Shown here piece by piece: positions 22,062-32,789 of a stretch of 64,000 bases of DNA (position 1 is its first letter; each line of letters opens with the position of its first letter). The position numbers and the translations under genes are program-made. Below the pieces are notes generated by a model, which worked only from the letters and a program-made list of their open reading frames with translations, was not told where the DNA came from and ran no database searches. This DNA is from Agriotes lineatus. Its lineage: Eukaryota > Arthropoda > Insecta > Coleoptera > Elateridae. Location: assembly GCA_940337035.1 (NCBI GenBank), contig OW679200.1:15953303-16017302 (forward strand). The letters are read 5' to 3'.

Positions 22062-24698
22062 TTAATAAATGACACCATCACATGTTCTCGCGTTTTGTAA
22101 AAACTTTTTAGCGGTTTCACGAATGAACTCGTTCACAGGTGATACTCCTAGCTCGTAGTGCAACTGGTTGTTACGAATATACCACGGCGCGTTCACTGCT
22201 ATTCGTAAAACTTTGTTTTGAAATCGTTGTAGTTTATTGATGTTCGTTTGAGATGTAGTACACCAAACTGGACAGGCATAGAGAATTAATGGGCGTAGTA
22301 GCGTTTTGTACATTAAGATGGCGCATGCAGGCTTCAATGTTGACTTGCGATTAATCAATGGATAAAGTTGTCTTAACCTATTGTTGCCCTGTAACAATTT
22401 GTGATTGAGATGAAAGCTCCAGCTTAAGCGCGTGTCCAAGTAGACGCCGAGATACCTAACTGCCGAGTCCGTTGAATTCCATTGTATGGGATTGCCATCA
22501 ATGCTGATATTAGGCACTGTAGTTATTTTCCTTAAAGTAAAGATTTTAGTTTGACATTTCGTGGGGTTAGTTTGAATATTCCAACTTTTAAACCAGTTGG
22601 TAATCTTGTCTGCGGATTTTTGTAATTGATGCACTGCCTCTTGTATATCGGTATTTTGAGTGATTATTGCTGTGTCGTCTGCAAATGCGGCTATGGATGC
22701 CGTGGTTGCTGGGGGATCGGATGTGTAGATGTTAAACAGCAGAGGTCCTAGTATGCTGCCTTGTGGAACTCCAGCATGCACTTGTTTAGTCTCGGATATG
22801 CACGAGTTGATCTTGACCGCAAACGTTCTATCTTCTAGAAATGAGAAGATGACTGCTAACAAATAGTTGGGAGCATTTAAGTTAAGGAGCTTTTTCTTTA
22901 GGCCTGCGATCCACACCTTATCGAAGGCCTGAGCAACATCCAGAAAAAGGACTGTAGTGTAGCATTTGTTGTGGTATCCTCTTTATATTATTTCAGTAAT
23001 TCGCTGGAGCTGATGATAAGTTGAGTGCCCTCTCTTAAAGCCAAATTGGAATGGTGGTACTATGTTTTGGGTTTCCACGAATTCTAGTAATCTAGTGTAA
23101 ATGATTTTTTCGAAGATTTTGGACAGTGTAGTAAGCAGGCTTATTGGCCGATAGTTCTTAATGTGTCCTTTGTTTTTCCCGGGCTTGGGAAACATAAGGA
23201 AGTGGGCGTGTTTCCAATCACGGGGGAAGTACCCAGTGCGGAGGCATGCATTTAACGTTGAGGCTAGGTGTGCCAGGCATTTCTTGGTCAGGTGTTTTAA
23301 GATCGTGTTGGATATAAGATCATGGCCAGGTGATTTTCGCTTGGGCAGGGCAGTTATGATTTGGGCTATTTCTCTCGGAGATGTTGGGCGAATGTTTTCG
23401 GTTATAACTGGATGATGTCGTTCAATATGATTAATTATGTGGGAAGCATGTGTAGGATTACAGATAGATAAAGGCGTGAAGACATGTTCTAGGTGTGTAG
23501 CAAAAGCTTCGGCTTTTTCGCTGTCTGTGTAGTAGGCGTCATTGCCATTGGTTATAGTGGGCAATTCTTCATGTTGCTTTAATATTCTTTTTGTGGTTTT
23601 CCACATACCTGGATCGCTAGGGCCGATGCTTGCTATGTGTCTTCGATTTGATTCCAGTTTGTATTCGTCGAGTTCCTTTTTGAGACGATGAGTAAGGCTG
23701 TTTAATAGCCTTTTCGTTTCTGGGTTTCTAGTTCGTTGCCACTGGCGTCTGGTTTGGCTTCTTGTTTTAATGAGCTGTAGTATATGATTGGGAGGATGGT
23801 TAATGTTTGAGGATATAGGTTTGGTAGAGGTTATAACTGATGACTTTACCGCAGTCACAATTGATGTGGTGATGTTAGTTACTGCGATATCTAAGTCTTT
23901 TTGAGTCTCACAGATGTTCGGTTCTCGAAGGTTGTGGTCTAGGTTTTTTTGGAAAGAATTCCAGGCAATTGGTCCATTGATGAGACTTTGGGGAGGTGGT
24001 CTTATTTGTGGCGTGCTGTGGAAGGATGCTAGTACCGGTAAATGGTCGGAATTAAGTTCCATTATAACTCTCTGGTTGATCTGCTTCGAAAAGTTTTTCT
24101 GCAGGATGACATCTAGTATGTCTGGAAGGTGGTCTGTGCGGTAGGGGAAGTAAGTATACTCATCTGGGAGCAGGATTTGAAATGCATAAACAGTTGAATA
24201 ATGGTCGAGTTTAGTACCTTCAGGATTGGTGGCTCGACAGCCCCATGTAATATGTTTACAATTAATATCTCCTATTACTAGTATCTGATCAGTTGTATTG
24301 AATAGGATCTTTATGTCGTTTTCATTTAGTTTTTTATTTGGCTGCCTATATACGCTATAGATAGTTAAAGTGCTTTGATCACTTAGTTTGATTTTAGCTC
24401 CAACAGATTCGAGTGTAATGTTTGGGATTTCAGGAATGCATGAGTGTTCGATTTTTTTCTTGATAATGATTGCTACTCCTCCGGAAGCAATTCTGGAATT
24501 TCGATCTTTACGATATACACTGTATCCTGGTATTTTGAGTGCGTCATTTTCGGATAAGTGAGTTTCGGAGAGGCATGCTATGTCAATATTGTACCTAGCC
24601 AAGAAAGCTATGAATACTGATTTTTGGTTAGCGATTCCGTTTGAATTCCAGTTGAGGATTGTTAAATTTTCTCTTGCTCGTTGGGTCTTAGGGTCCAT
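22062..24698 (-). pseudogene. Jockey ORF2: endonuclease-reverse transcriptase with a single in-frame stop
   Basis: The start is ATG at 24698 (MDPKTQRARENLTILNWNSN). Endonuclease motifs are LNWNSNGI, CLSETHLSE, YRQPN, LVIGDINCKHITWG and SDHLPVLASF. RT motifs are NYRPISLLTTLSKIFEKI, FGFKRGHSTYHQL, LFLDVAQAFDKVW, GVPQGSILGPLLFNIYTSD, AAFADDTAII and VRYLGVYLDTRLSW. An in-frame TAA at 22983-22985 separates QLQRITEII from RGYHNKCYTT. On either side the frame is the same and conserved, so this is a point change rather than a frameshift. The total is 879 codons, normal for Jockey ORF2. As it stands it would make a truncated protein lacking the FADD centre. Confidence 0.88.
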
Positions 24699-25773
24699 TG
24701 AACAGTAGGGGTAATAAGGTGGTTGTAAGGAATGATTTGATTTGTGGAAGGTAGGGTGTTATTAATTCTAAAATGATTTTGATAATATTTGTAGATTCTG
24801 TTGATTGAGCTGGTATTGAAGTTGATGAAATAGGGTTGGCGTTTAGGGTGTTTTTAATCTTGTCAGCATATGAATATATTGGATTAACACGTGAGCTATT
24901 GGTGATTGGCCTATTTTTAACAAGTTTCTGCTGGAGTTCAATGTGATGGGTACAGCCGCGATAACTTGCCGGGTGGTCACCGCCGCAATTTGCGCATGTC
25001 GGCTTAGTATTAGTCTGCTTAGTACACTCATTATGTTTATGGTTCCCTGCACATTTTACGCATCTGTAAGAAAGAGCGCAGTAGTTTTTTGTGTGGCCAT
25101 ATCGCTGGCATCGATGACATTGCGGTATGTTAGTTGGTTTCTTTCTCATCTCTACGGTCACTATCGAATGATACATTGATTTTAAAGTAAAAATTTTTTT
25201 CCCCTCATCATTGTTGGTTAAATCAACAGCGCACACTGGAAGTGGTTTTTTATCTTTAGTTAGTAGTCTAGTTACATTGATGACAGGCAAAATTTTTAGT
25301 TCTTCTTTTATTTCGGCAGCAGTGAGTGATAGCGGCACATTTTTTATTACCACCGACAGTGGTTTTTGATTTGGATTTTGGAATGTGTGAAACTGAATTC
25401 CATTTTCGGTGTAAAATTTAGTTAAAGTCCGATAATCGTTTTCATTTGAAAGATTAATTCGAAGCGTATTTGTGTTGCACATTGTAGTAAACGTGCCAGT
25501 TATCATTTCTCCGATATCTGCCACTAGACTCTTGTGGTTTATGGCATTGTGCAAATATATTGGTGGAATTTTAGGTTTATTAATATTCGAAACAGGTTCA
25601 GTGGTTGGTTTATTTGCTTCTTCTGTGTTAATGCCACTGTCATTTTGTGGAGGCAAATAAAATTTATTTTTCGTGATTAGTTCTTCGGTGGTCCACATAT
25701 ATCGTTTTTGTACCACGTTTAAAGGTGGTGTTAATTCGTCGCTTTTGCGCTTATTTGGCGCTTGTTGATCCAT
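24688..25773 (-). CDS. Jockey ORF1 (gag-like, zinc knuckles)
   Basis: The 361-aa product is intact and starts at ATG 25773. Residues 100-200 form the RRM-like part with a Jockey-type PLSVVIKNVPLSLTAAEIKE segment. Three Cys/His knuckles follow: CHRCQRYGHTKNYC, CVKCAGNHKHNEC and CANCGGDHPASYRGC, the last ending in the HH.E element typical of Jockey gag. The C-terminus is hydrophobic (IIKIILELITPYLPQIKSF). The protein packages element RNA. Its stop codon lies inside the start of ORF2 (11-bp overlap). Confidence 0.85.
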   Translation of the reverse strand: MDQQAPNKRKSDELTPPLNVVQKRYMWTTEELITKNKFYLPPQNDSGINTEEANKPTTEPVSNINKPKIPPIYLHNAINHKSLVADIGEMITGTFTTMCNTNTLRINLSNENDYRTLTKFYTENGIQFHTFQNPNQKPLSVVIKNVPLSLTAAEIKEELKILPVINVTRLLTKDKKPLPVCAVDLTNNDEGKKIFTLKSMYHSIVTVEMRKKPTNIPQCHRCQRYGHTKNYCALSYRCVKCAGNHKHNECTKQTNTKPTCANCGGDHPASYRGCTHHIELQQKLVKNRPITNSSRVNPIYSYADKIKNTLNANPISSTSIPAQSTESTNIIKIILELITPYLPQIKSFLTTTLLPLLFNGP

Positions 25774-25988
25774 TTTGTAACCATTGGTTGATATAACGAT
25801 ATTTTATAAAGTTAGATAGTATTATGAAAATTTACTCACAAAGCAGGCTATTAAGATAGCTTTAAGGTCAGCTGTGTTGCACTGATAGCGGAGCGCACAC
25901 GTAGTGCCCGCACCGTTTCACTGCTCGCAACGACCCCAGTTTATTTTGGGACCTTGTACATACCTATTGAAATATAGATTTTATTTTA

Positions 25989-26697
25989 TTATTAGCAGGT
26001 AGGGAGAAATTTTAGAAGTAGTAATTGCATGTTATAAAAAGCGAATAAGGCAAACGAGGATTAGACATATTCAACCAATTAATATGTTTAAGTTGTATGA
26101 GATATGGCTTCTTTTTCTAATGCCAAATATTAAACGAAAAGAGCAAGTTTGGATTCACTGAATTCTGCAGTAGTGATGCAAGCACCTTTAGCTTGTTGCT
26201 TCACTTACACCCAAGTAAATCACCTACGACCAATGGCTTGTTTCATTCCTGGCCTTGCCAATACATGTCAGGTAAAATTAGTTCACAAAATCCCAACAGA
26301 AGAAGAAGCGGTACCATACCCTCCTAGTGATGAGACTTGTATTGACGTAGTTACAGCGAAGTTCAGATGCAGCGACAGATGGCTACCACTGCTAGGGTGA
26401 GCATATGCCAAATATGCTTCGCTGCTCACGGTAGATGTCGCTGTCACAGTCGAGGGATTTATGTCACCTCATAAAAACGAAAGTATAGCTATGAATTAGG
26501 TCATGTACGACGTCGAAGATGCTCACAGTTGTTCATCCTCGTTGATTACATCGAGATCTAGGACAATAAAGATGTCAAAACAAAAAAGTCTGTTTTTTTG
26601 TAGATGTAGAAGATAGGTATCGTAATAACTTGCACCTGATTGGTTTACGCATATCAATCAATTGATAGATTATGACATTTGGATAATACCAAACCCG
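25989..26697. repeat. Paralogous CRAL-TRIO 3'-flank block, part 1 (copy D)
   Basis: This block matches 56995-57713, at roughly 90% by eye, from TATTATTAGCAGGTAG to AATACCAAACCC. It also matches more distantly 53440-53760 downstream of copy B (shared word GCCAAATATTAAACGAAAAG). An 83-codon open frame (26149-26400) is present here. In the paralogue it ends after 64 codons, and copy B does not preserve it, so I treat it as non-coding. A hairpin (GTGAGCATATG...TGCTCAC with outer CTACC/GGTAG) lies at about 26380-26440 and recurs at 57400-57455. Confidence 0.75.

Positions 26698-26700
<3 letters not shown>

Positions 26701-26742
<42 letters not shown>
26701..26742. repeat. (ATA)n microsatellite, 3' tail of the CR1-like LINE
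   Basis: Fourteen ATA units. On the minus strand they follow GTAAATAAGGACCA as a (TAT)n tail, the usual kind of 3' terminus of CR1/L2-like LINEs. They mark the exact junction with the paralogous flank. Confidence 0.85.
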
Positions 26743-27029
26743 TGGTCCTTATTTACACATATAACAATGGATCACAATTTACATAAAAAGAAAAAAAACA
26801 CATATATTCAATCATTAATAAGAAAGAAAAGATATATGGAGGGCGAGATTCAGCTCAAAGCAGAAGCAGTGAGCTGTTCTTCCACCTAACCCTACGTTGC
26901 AAAAACAACAAAAACACACAATACTAAAACTATAGTCTGGCTTTGCCTTCACTGTTGCCCGAAAACCGCAACGCATTAAAAAAAATGAAATAAAATAAAA
27001 TAAAATAGGGGAACACGTTAAATTTGTCT

Positions 27030-29681
27030 TGAATGAAGTGTTTTGCTAAGCTGGCACCTAAACGAGGATAAAGATAGTGTTTGTACTTTGAGGTGTACGG
27101 GCAAGTCACCAAACCATTTCGCAATGTTATATAGATAACGACGTTTTCCAAATTCACTGTAACGTAATGGAACAGTAATATTACCCCTAAACCTCAAATT
27201 CTAATTATGCACATCTGTACGAAATGAGATTTTGTTATATAAGTACGGTGGAGTCTTAAATAGCAGAATTTTATAATACAAGACGGAGCGATGAAAGAGT
27301 CGCCTGTTGATCATATTTAACCACCCAGCATCTTTAAGTTTATAAGTTATCCTGTCATATTAACGTATACCATAAATAAGTCGCAAACAGGCATTCTGTA
27401 GTTTTTGAATCCTAACTTTATCCTGATAATCAAGACATGAATCGTATACTACGTTGCAATAGTCCATCTGTGATAAAGCCTTTACCCCGGTGCTTAAAAC
27501 ATGTCGGTTTTGGTATATAGATCGCAGATTGCAATAAGCTTTCTGCAAACATTTAAAGACATGTTGCTTAAAACGTAGCGAGGAATCCAAAATTAATCCC
27601 AAGTTTTTTATAGTTTCAACAACTGGTAATAAATTGTCGAAAATTTTGACTTGTACATGAAGTTTCGCAAATTCAATATCTTTTTTCTTTCCAAAATATA
27701 TTACAGACGATTTATTAGCATTAAGCTTTAATGAATGCTGTTGAGAAATGATAGAGAGACGTTCCAAATCTTTATTAATAAATGAATTTGCTAAATTTGC
27801 GTTTGCAGCATGAAAAGAAAAATAAATCTGCGAATCGTCAGCATAAAAATGAGAATTACAAGAAACAATCGCAGAAGAAAAATGAGAAACGTAAATCGTA
27901 AACAAAAGTGGACCAAGAATTGAACCTTGGGACACTCCTCTATTATTAACTATAAAGTTGGAAATATGGTTGCCAACTCTGACAGCTTGTAACCGCCCAC
28001 ATATATAATTCGACAATAAGGAAACTGCATCGGGTTTTAGACCAATATAGTGTAAAATCGATAACAAAGTTTTATGCTCAATTGTGTCGAAAGCTTTTGA
28101 ATAATCTAAGAGAATAAGCACTGTGACTTTGCCAGCATCAGTAGCAGAAACCAGATCATCGACAATATTTAAGAGAGCAGTGGCACAACTATGTCCTTTT
28201 CTGAAACCCGACTGTGTAACAGGTAGTATTTTATTTGAATCTATATGTTCACGGAGTTGTTGCTCAATGATCCTCTCGATAATTTTTGACATTGCTGGTA
28301 AATACTGATTGGCCTCAGATCTTTAAAAGTTTTAGGACTATTTATTTTAGGGATAGGATTAATAATAGTATACTTCCAGGCTTCTGGAAAAACAGAATTG
28401 TTTAAACAATAATTAACGAGATGAGTTATGACAGGCAGAAGAAAAGGGACAGAAAATTTAATAACAGTAATACCTATGCCGTCATGACCAATCGCGTTAG
28501 TTTTAATGGAAGATCTAATTTTTAGTACTTCCAATTAATTTACAGATTTAAAAACAAAATATGAATTAATAGAGTTTTTAACATTAGTAGAGTAAAAAGT
28601 ACGAATATTATCAGAATTTGTCGAAATTTGAGGTATAGAGTCAACAAAATAATTATTTAATTTGTTACTATCAGATAATTCAAAAGGTAAGTCTGCTCGA
28701 ACCGTTTTTTTCGAAATATTGAGTTCTTTTAGGTTTTTCCAAAACAATCGCGTGTTGTCAGTAAATACAGAATTAAAGTATGCCTTTTTTTCTCTTCTAA
28801 CGGCACTTACAACTTGATTCCGCAGTTGCTTATAAAAATTAAAATGATTAGGATTTTTCGATTTTTTTAATTTATGTAACGCCTGATCTCTTAACAACAT
28901 CATGTCCTTAAGTGTATTAGTTAGCCATGGAGCAGATGCTTTAGTAATCCGAAGTGTTTTTTTCTGGAGCAAACAAATCTAATAAGGTTAATACATTTTC
29001 GTTAAAAAACTTGACTATGTCATCTATATTATTTATATAATAAATATTATTCCATGGAATAGAGCGCAAAGCATAATCAAATTCAATATAATTAAAATGT
29101 CTGAAACTTCTACATGTTTTAAAAATAGGTTGTTTGTTTTTTAAGTTGGGCAAATTAATACTACAGCATACCGAATAATGATCAAAATTACCATTTACTG
29201 GTACAACAGAAGAGGAAATTACGATTTCCGTTTCAGAAGTTAGTATGAAATCAATAAGTGTACTAGAGGTTTCTGTTACACGAGTCGGTTCGGTAATTAA
29301 CTGAGAGAATCCGAAAGTTTCAAAAAAGTCCATAATATAAGCAGAAGCTGCAGTGTTAACATTAAGTAAATCTATGTTAAAATCACCGAAGCAAAAGACA
29401 GCCTCAACATCCGGCAATATCACAGACAAAGTCGACTCTAAAACATTTATAAAATCACGATAAAATTTTTGATGTGGATTGTATACCACCCCAAATGCAT
29501 ATTTGCGACCCTGGAAGGTAATACTCAACCATAACTGTTCGATATCAATGCAGGTATCAATGACAGTATAACGTAATGATGATGCGAGATAAAATGCAAC
29601 TCCCCGCCTCTGGCCAGTCGGTCTCTCCGTCGCAAATAATGGCAAAATTCTCACAGTAAAACCACTTATCAAACCAACCAT
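27030..29681 (-). pseudogene. CR1-like LINE ORF2 relic, minus-strand part
   Basis: The segments (high to low) begin with endonuclease from GVAFYLASSLRYTVIDT, through FGVVYNPH, VFCFGDFNIDLL and STLIDFIL to NFDHYSVCCSINL. The linker is ITKASAPWLTNTLKDMML. RT follows with KFSVPFLLPVITHLVNYCLN, SGFRKGHSCATALLNIVDDL, LLDYSKAFDTIEHK, GVSQGSILGPLLFTIYVSH and HFYADDSQIYFSF. The thumb continues to about 27030. Lesions are a missing base after GGCGGGG (29601-29606), an extra base in the T run 28957-28963, an in-frame stop at 28535-28537, a missing base near 28302 and an in-frame TAA at 27360-27362. HFYADDSQ(I)Y with LLDYSKAFD places it in the CR1/Kiri-like group. Confidence 0.82.
28101..29629 (-). repeat. 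Left arm of a near-perfect 1.5-kb inverted repeat
   Basis: It is the inverse complement of 30271-31787. By direct reading I find one substitution (28301 versus 31587) and one 12-bp difference (extra here at about 29545-29562). The arm ends are sharp at ATAATCTAAG (28101) and GTCTCTCCG (29629). Confidence 0.9.
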
Positions 29682-30270
29682 ACAGCAATATAACTGTGAA
29701 AATATAAATACATATTTTCTGCTATCACTGCGCTTCTATCTTGGGTGAACTTATTTAGAGAATTTTTAGTGTACTTATTTTGTCTACATATCATCATTTG
29801 CACATTTACGTTTTCATTTCAAGTAACTGATAATTTATTTGCTACTAAGTTGTTGAACATTTATTGTTCTCCTACTTAGTTTAATTAGCTAAATAAGTTA
29901 ATTGTGTGGAACGTTTAATTTGTTTAATTCTCTGTGTTTTGAATTATAATTTTGATTATGAGGTTCGATATACAAGTTTAACTTAATTTTCTCACTTTAC
30001 GAGTGCTATTTATTTATAATTATTGTCATTATGCGCTGTCTTGCTTCGCTTTCATTTTGCCCGATAGGCAGTTACGTCTAATTTTTTGTAATGCATTCAG
30101 ATTTAAATTTGAATTGTTTTCATATTAACTGCCGTTCACTAGTTAATAATTTTTCTGATTTTAGGGAGCATATCCTTAATAATTCATTTGATGTGCTAGC
30201 TGTTACCGAAACCTGGTTAACTGACGTTATTGAGGACGAGGATGTTTTTGTACGTGGATTTAATATAATA
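29630..30270. other. Spacer of the inverted repeat, including the LINE 5' end on the + strand
   Basis: From 30091 the plus strand encodes the start of the endonuclease (FHINCRSLVNNFSDF, LAVTETWL, GFNIIRRDR). The ~400 bp before that is AT-rich and probably the 5' untranslated region. About 50-70 bp next to the left arm have no counterpart on the other side. Confidence 0.5.
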
Positions 30271-31787
30271 CGGAGAGACCGACTGGCCAGAGGCGGGGAG
30301 TTGCATTTTATCTCGCATCATCATTACGTTATACTGTCATTGATATCGAACAGTTATGGTTGAGTATTACCTTCCAGGGTCGCAAATATGCATTTGGGGT
30401 GGTATACAATCCACATCAAAAATTTTATCGTGATTTTATAAATGTTTTAGAGTCGACTTTGTCTGTGATATTGCCGGATGTTGAGGCTGTCTTTTGCTTC
30501 GGTGATTTTAACATAGATTTACTTAATGTTAACACTGCAGCTTCTGCTTATATTATGGACTTTTTTGAAACTTTCGGATTCTCTCAGTTAATTACCGAAC
30601 CGACTCGTGTAACAGAAACCTCTAGTACACTTATTGATTTCATACTAACTTCTGAAACGGAAATCGTAATTTCCTCTTCTGTTGTACCAGTAAATGGTAA
30701 TTTTGATCATTATTCGGTATGCTGTAGTATTAATTTGCCCAACTTAAAAAACAAACAACCTATTTTTAAAACATGTAGAAGTTTCAGACATTTTAATTAT
30801 ATTGAATTTGATTATGCTTTGCGCTCTATTCCATGGAATAATATTTATTATATAAATAATATAGATGACATAGTCAAGTTTTTTAACGAAAATGTATTAA
30901 CCTTATTAGATTTGTTTGCTCCAGAAAAAAACACTTCGGATTACTAAAGCATCTGCTCCATGGCTAACTAATACACTTAAGGACATGATGTTGTTAAGAG
31001 ATCAGGCGTTACATAAATTAAAAAAATCGAAAAATCCTAATCATTTTAATTTTTATAAGCAACTGCGGAATCAAGTTGTAAGTGCCGTTAGAAGAGAAAA
31101 AAAGGCATACTTTAATTCTGTATTTACTGACAACACGCGATTGTTTTGGAAAAACCTAAAAGAACTCAATATTTCGAAAAAAACGGTTCGAGCAGACTTA
31201 CCTTTTGAATTATCTGATAGTAACAAATTAAATAATTATTTTGTTGACTCTATACCTCAAATTTCGACAAATTCTGATAATATTCGTACTTTTTACTCTA
31301 CTAATGTTAAAAACTCTATTAATTCATATTTTGTTTTTAAATCTGTAAATTAATTGGAAGTACTAAAAATTAGATCTTCCATTAAAACTAACGCGATTGG
31401 TCATGACGGCATAGGTATTACTGTTATTAAATTTTCTGTCCCTTTTCTTCTGCCTGTCATAACTCATCTCGTTAATTATTGTTTAAACAATTCTGTTTTT
31501 CCAGAAGCCTGGAAGTATACTATTATTAATCCTATCCCTAAAATAAATAGTCCTAAAACTTTTAAAGATCTGAGGCCAATCAGTATGTACCAGCAATGTC
31601 AAAAATTATCGAGAGGATCATTGAGCAACAACTCCGTGAACATATAGATTCAAATAAAATACTACCTGTTACACAGTCGGGTTTCAGAAAAGGACATAGT
31701 TGTGCCACTGCTCTCTTAAATATTGTCGATGATCTGGTTTCTGCTACTGATGCTGGCAAAGTCACAGTGCTTATTCTCTTAGATTAT
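30091..31787 (+). pseudogene. CR1-like LINE ORF2 relic, plus-strand part (endonuclease to RT fingers)
   Basis: It carries the N-terminal endonuclease motifs missing from the minus copy, followed by the same blocks: FGVVYNPH, VFCFGDFNIDLL, DHYSVCCSI, linker, then FRKGHSCATALLNIV. It stops abruptly after LILLDY, before the catalytic AFD and FYADD motifs. All four frame lesions in the shared part are the same as in the minus copy (for example a seven-A run at 30925-30931 and TAA at 31351-31353). It uniquely lacks 12 bp between two CATTGATA words. Confidence 0.82.
30271..31787 (+). repeat. Right arm of the 1.5-kb inverted repeat
   Basis: Partner of 28101-29629. It begins CGGAGAGACCG and ends CTTAGATTAT, after which the sequence passes directly into the paralogous flank block. 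Confidence 0.9.
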
Positions 31788-32789
31788 GGGACTTAGCTTT
31801 ACAGAGGGTTATTGCAGCGTTTGCATTCATATTGAAGTGGCAGCAATCAATCACGCAGCTAAAGAGGTTAAAAAGCAGTACAAGAAGGCACAGATGATGC
31901 AAAGAGCATGTAAGAATCAATCTGGAAATTACTTAAGATTACAAGAATGTACTAGTGGCTTGTTGTTTAGTGTTCATTATGTAAACGGGAACTCGAGTGA
32001 AAAGTCCGACCAATTTTTAGATTATAGTTTCCTGAATGATATTTATAAAAACAATTAAAATTAACAGTATGTACACTTACATATGAACAATTGTAAATCA
32101 TGTTGCTATGGCGAGTCGCTTCCTGCGCCGAAAGTTGTTTGTTGGTTGGCTTCCAAATTTTGATATTAATTTGTTGATAGAAGTAAATATTTTGTGCCCA
32201 GTTGTGCGTTTTATTGTATGCCTGTCTGTCAATGCCAGCTGTGCGGCAGTGTTCCGGGCTGCAGTTCCAGAATAAATTGGACCTGGAGGGAAGCCTGTAC
32301 GAATTCGCCTTCAGAGGCGAGATTCTGCCAGAGTTAGAGCAGCGGGAAGAGGAAATCAAGGTGCAGCAGCTGGAGGAAGCCTTATTCGTGGTGCAGAAGT
32401 AAGTAGCAGCAGCAGAAGGCTTTCCAGGAAGCAGATACGAACGTGGTGTCCTTTGCAAAAGCCGGGAACGAGAGCGGAGTTCTTTGGAGGAAAACAAATT
32501 CGAGTTGGCGGCTTTGTGCACTAGTAAAACAAATTCTAGGTTAGCCAAATTACTTGATTATTACAAAAGCCTTGTTATAATTTACCTGACGTGAACTGAT
32601 TGAGTGTTAGGTAATTTGTTGTCAAATTACGCCGAATTTTCTGTCTGTTTCGAACAGCTTCGTTTGGGGTTAAATATTTTGTGGTTGTTTGTCACTTATC
32701 ATAATCGAGCATTTGCCATACAATGATAAAAAGTCAGCAGTGTAGAGATCCAACCCCGCAGATATAGTTTCAATAGCTAGCCGGTTCAA

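Larger units (their letters stand above)
21750..25950 (-). mobile_element. Nearly full-length Jockey-clade LINE
   Basis: The order on the minus strand is a 5' region (25950-25774), ORF1 (25773-24688), ORF2 (24698-22062), a ~300-bp 3' region and an A-rich tail (read on the plus strand as a T/TTTATTT tract at 21752-21772). ORF1 and ORF2 overlap by 11 bp, as usual for Jockey elements. Only one nonsense codon is seen in ORF2. Possible short direct repeats (AGTTTATTTT) lie at both ends, near 21747 and 25938, but the AT-rich context makes this weak. Confidence 0.85.
26701..31787. mobile_element. CR1-like LINE arranged as two head-to-head parts (3' part on -, 5' part on +)
   Basis: The minus-strand part runs from the (ATA)n tail to 29629 and covers the 3' region, RT and most of the endonuclease. 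The plus-strand part, from the 5' untranslated region (before 30091) to 31787, covers the endonuclease, linker and N-terminal RT. They overlap for 1.5 kb as an inverted repeat. The shared lesions show that both derive from one already defective source. The insertion lies between blocks that are contiguous, apart from about 450 bp, in the paralogous flank of copy C. Confidence 0.8.

Noticed and set aside
26149..26400. 83-codon open frame in the duplicated flank
   Set aside because: The paralogue at 57153 ends after 64 codons, and the copy B equivalent (about 53690-53780) does not keep the frame. No motif is present, so it is treated as chance.
26380..26440. CRISPR-like or regulatory palindrome
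   Set aside because: It is a single imperfect hairpin duplicated only with its surrounding block. There is no array and no associated genes.
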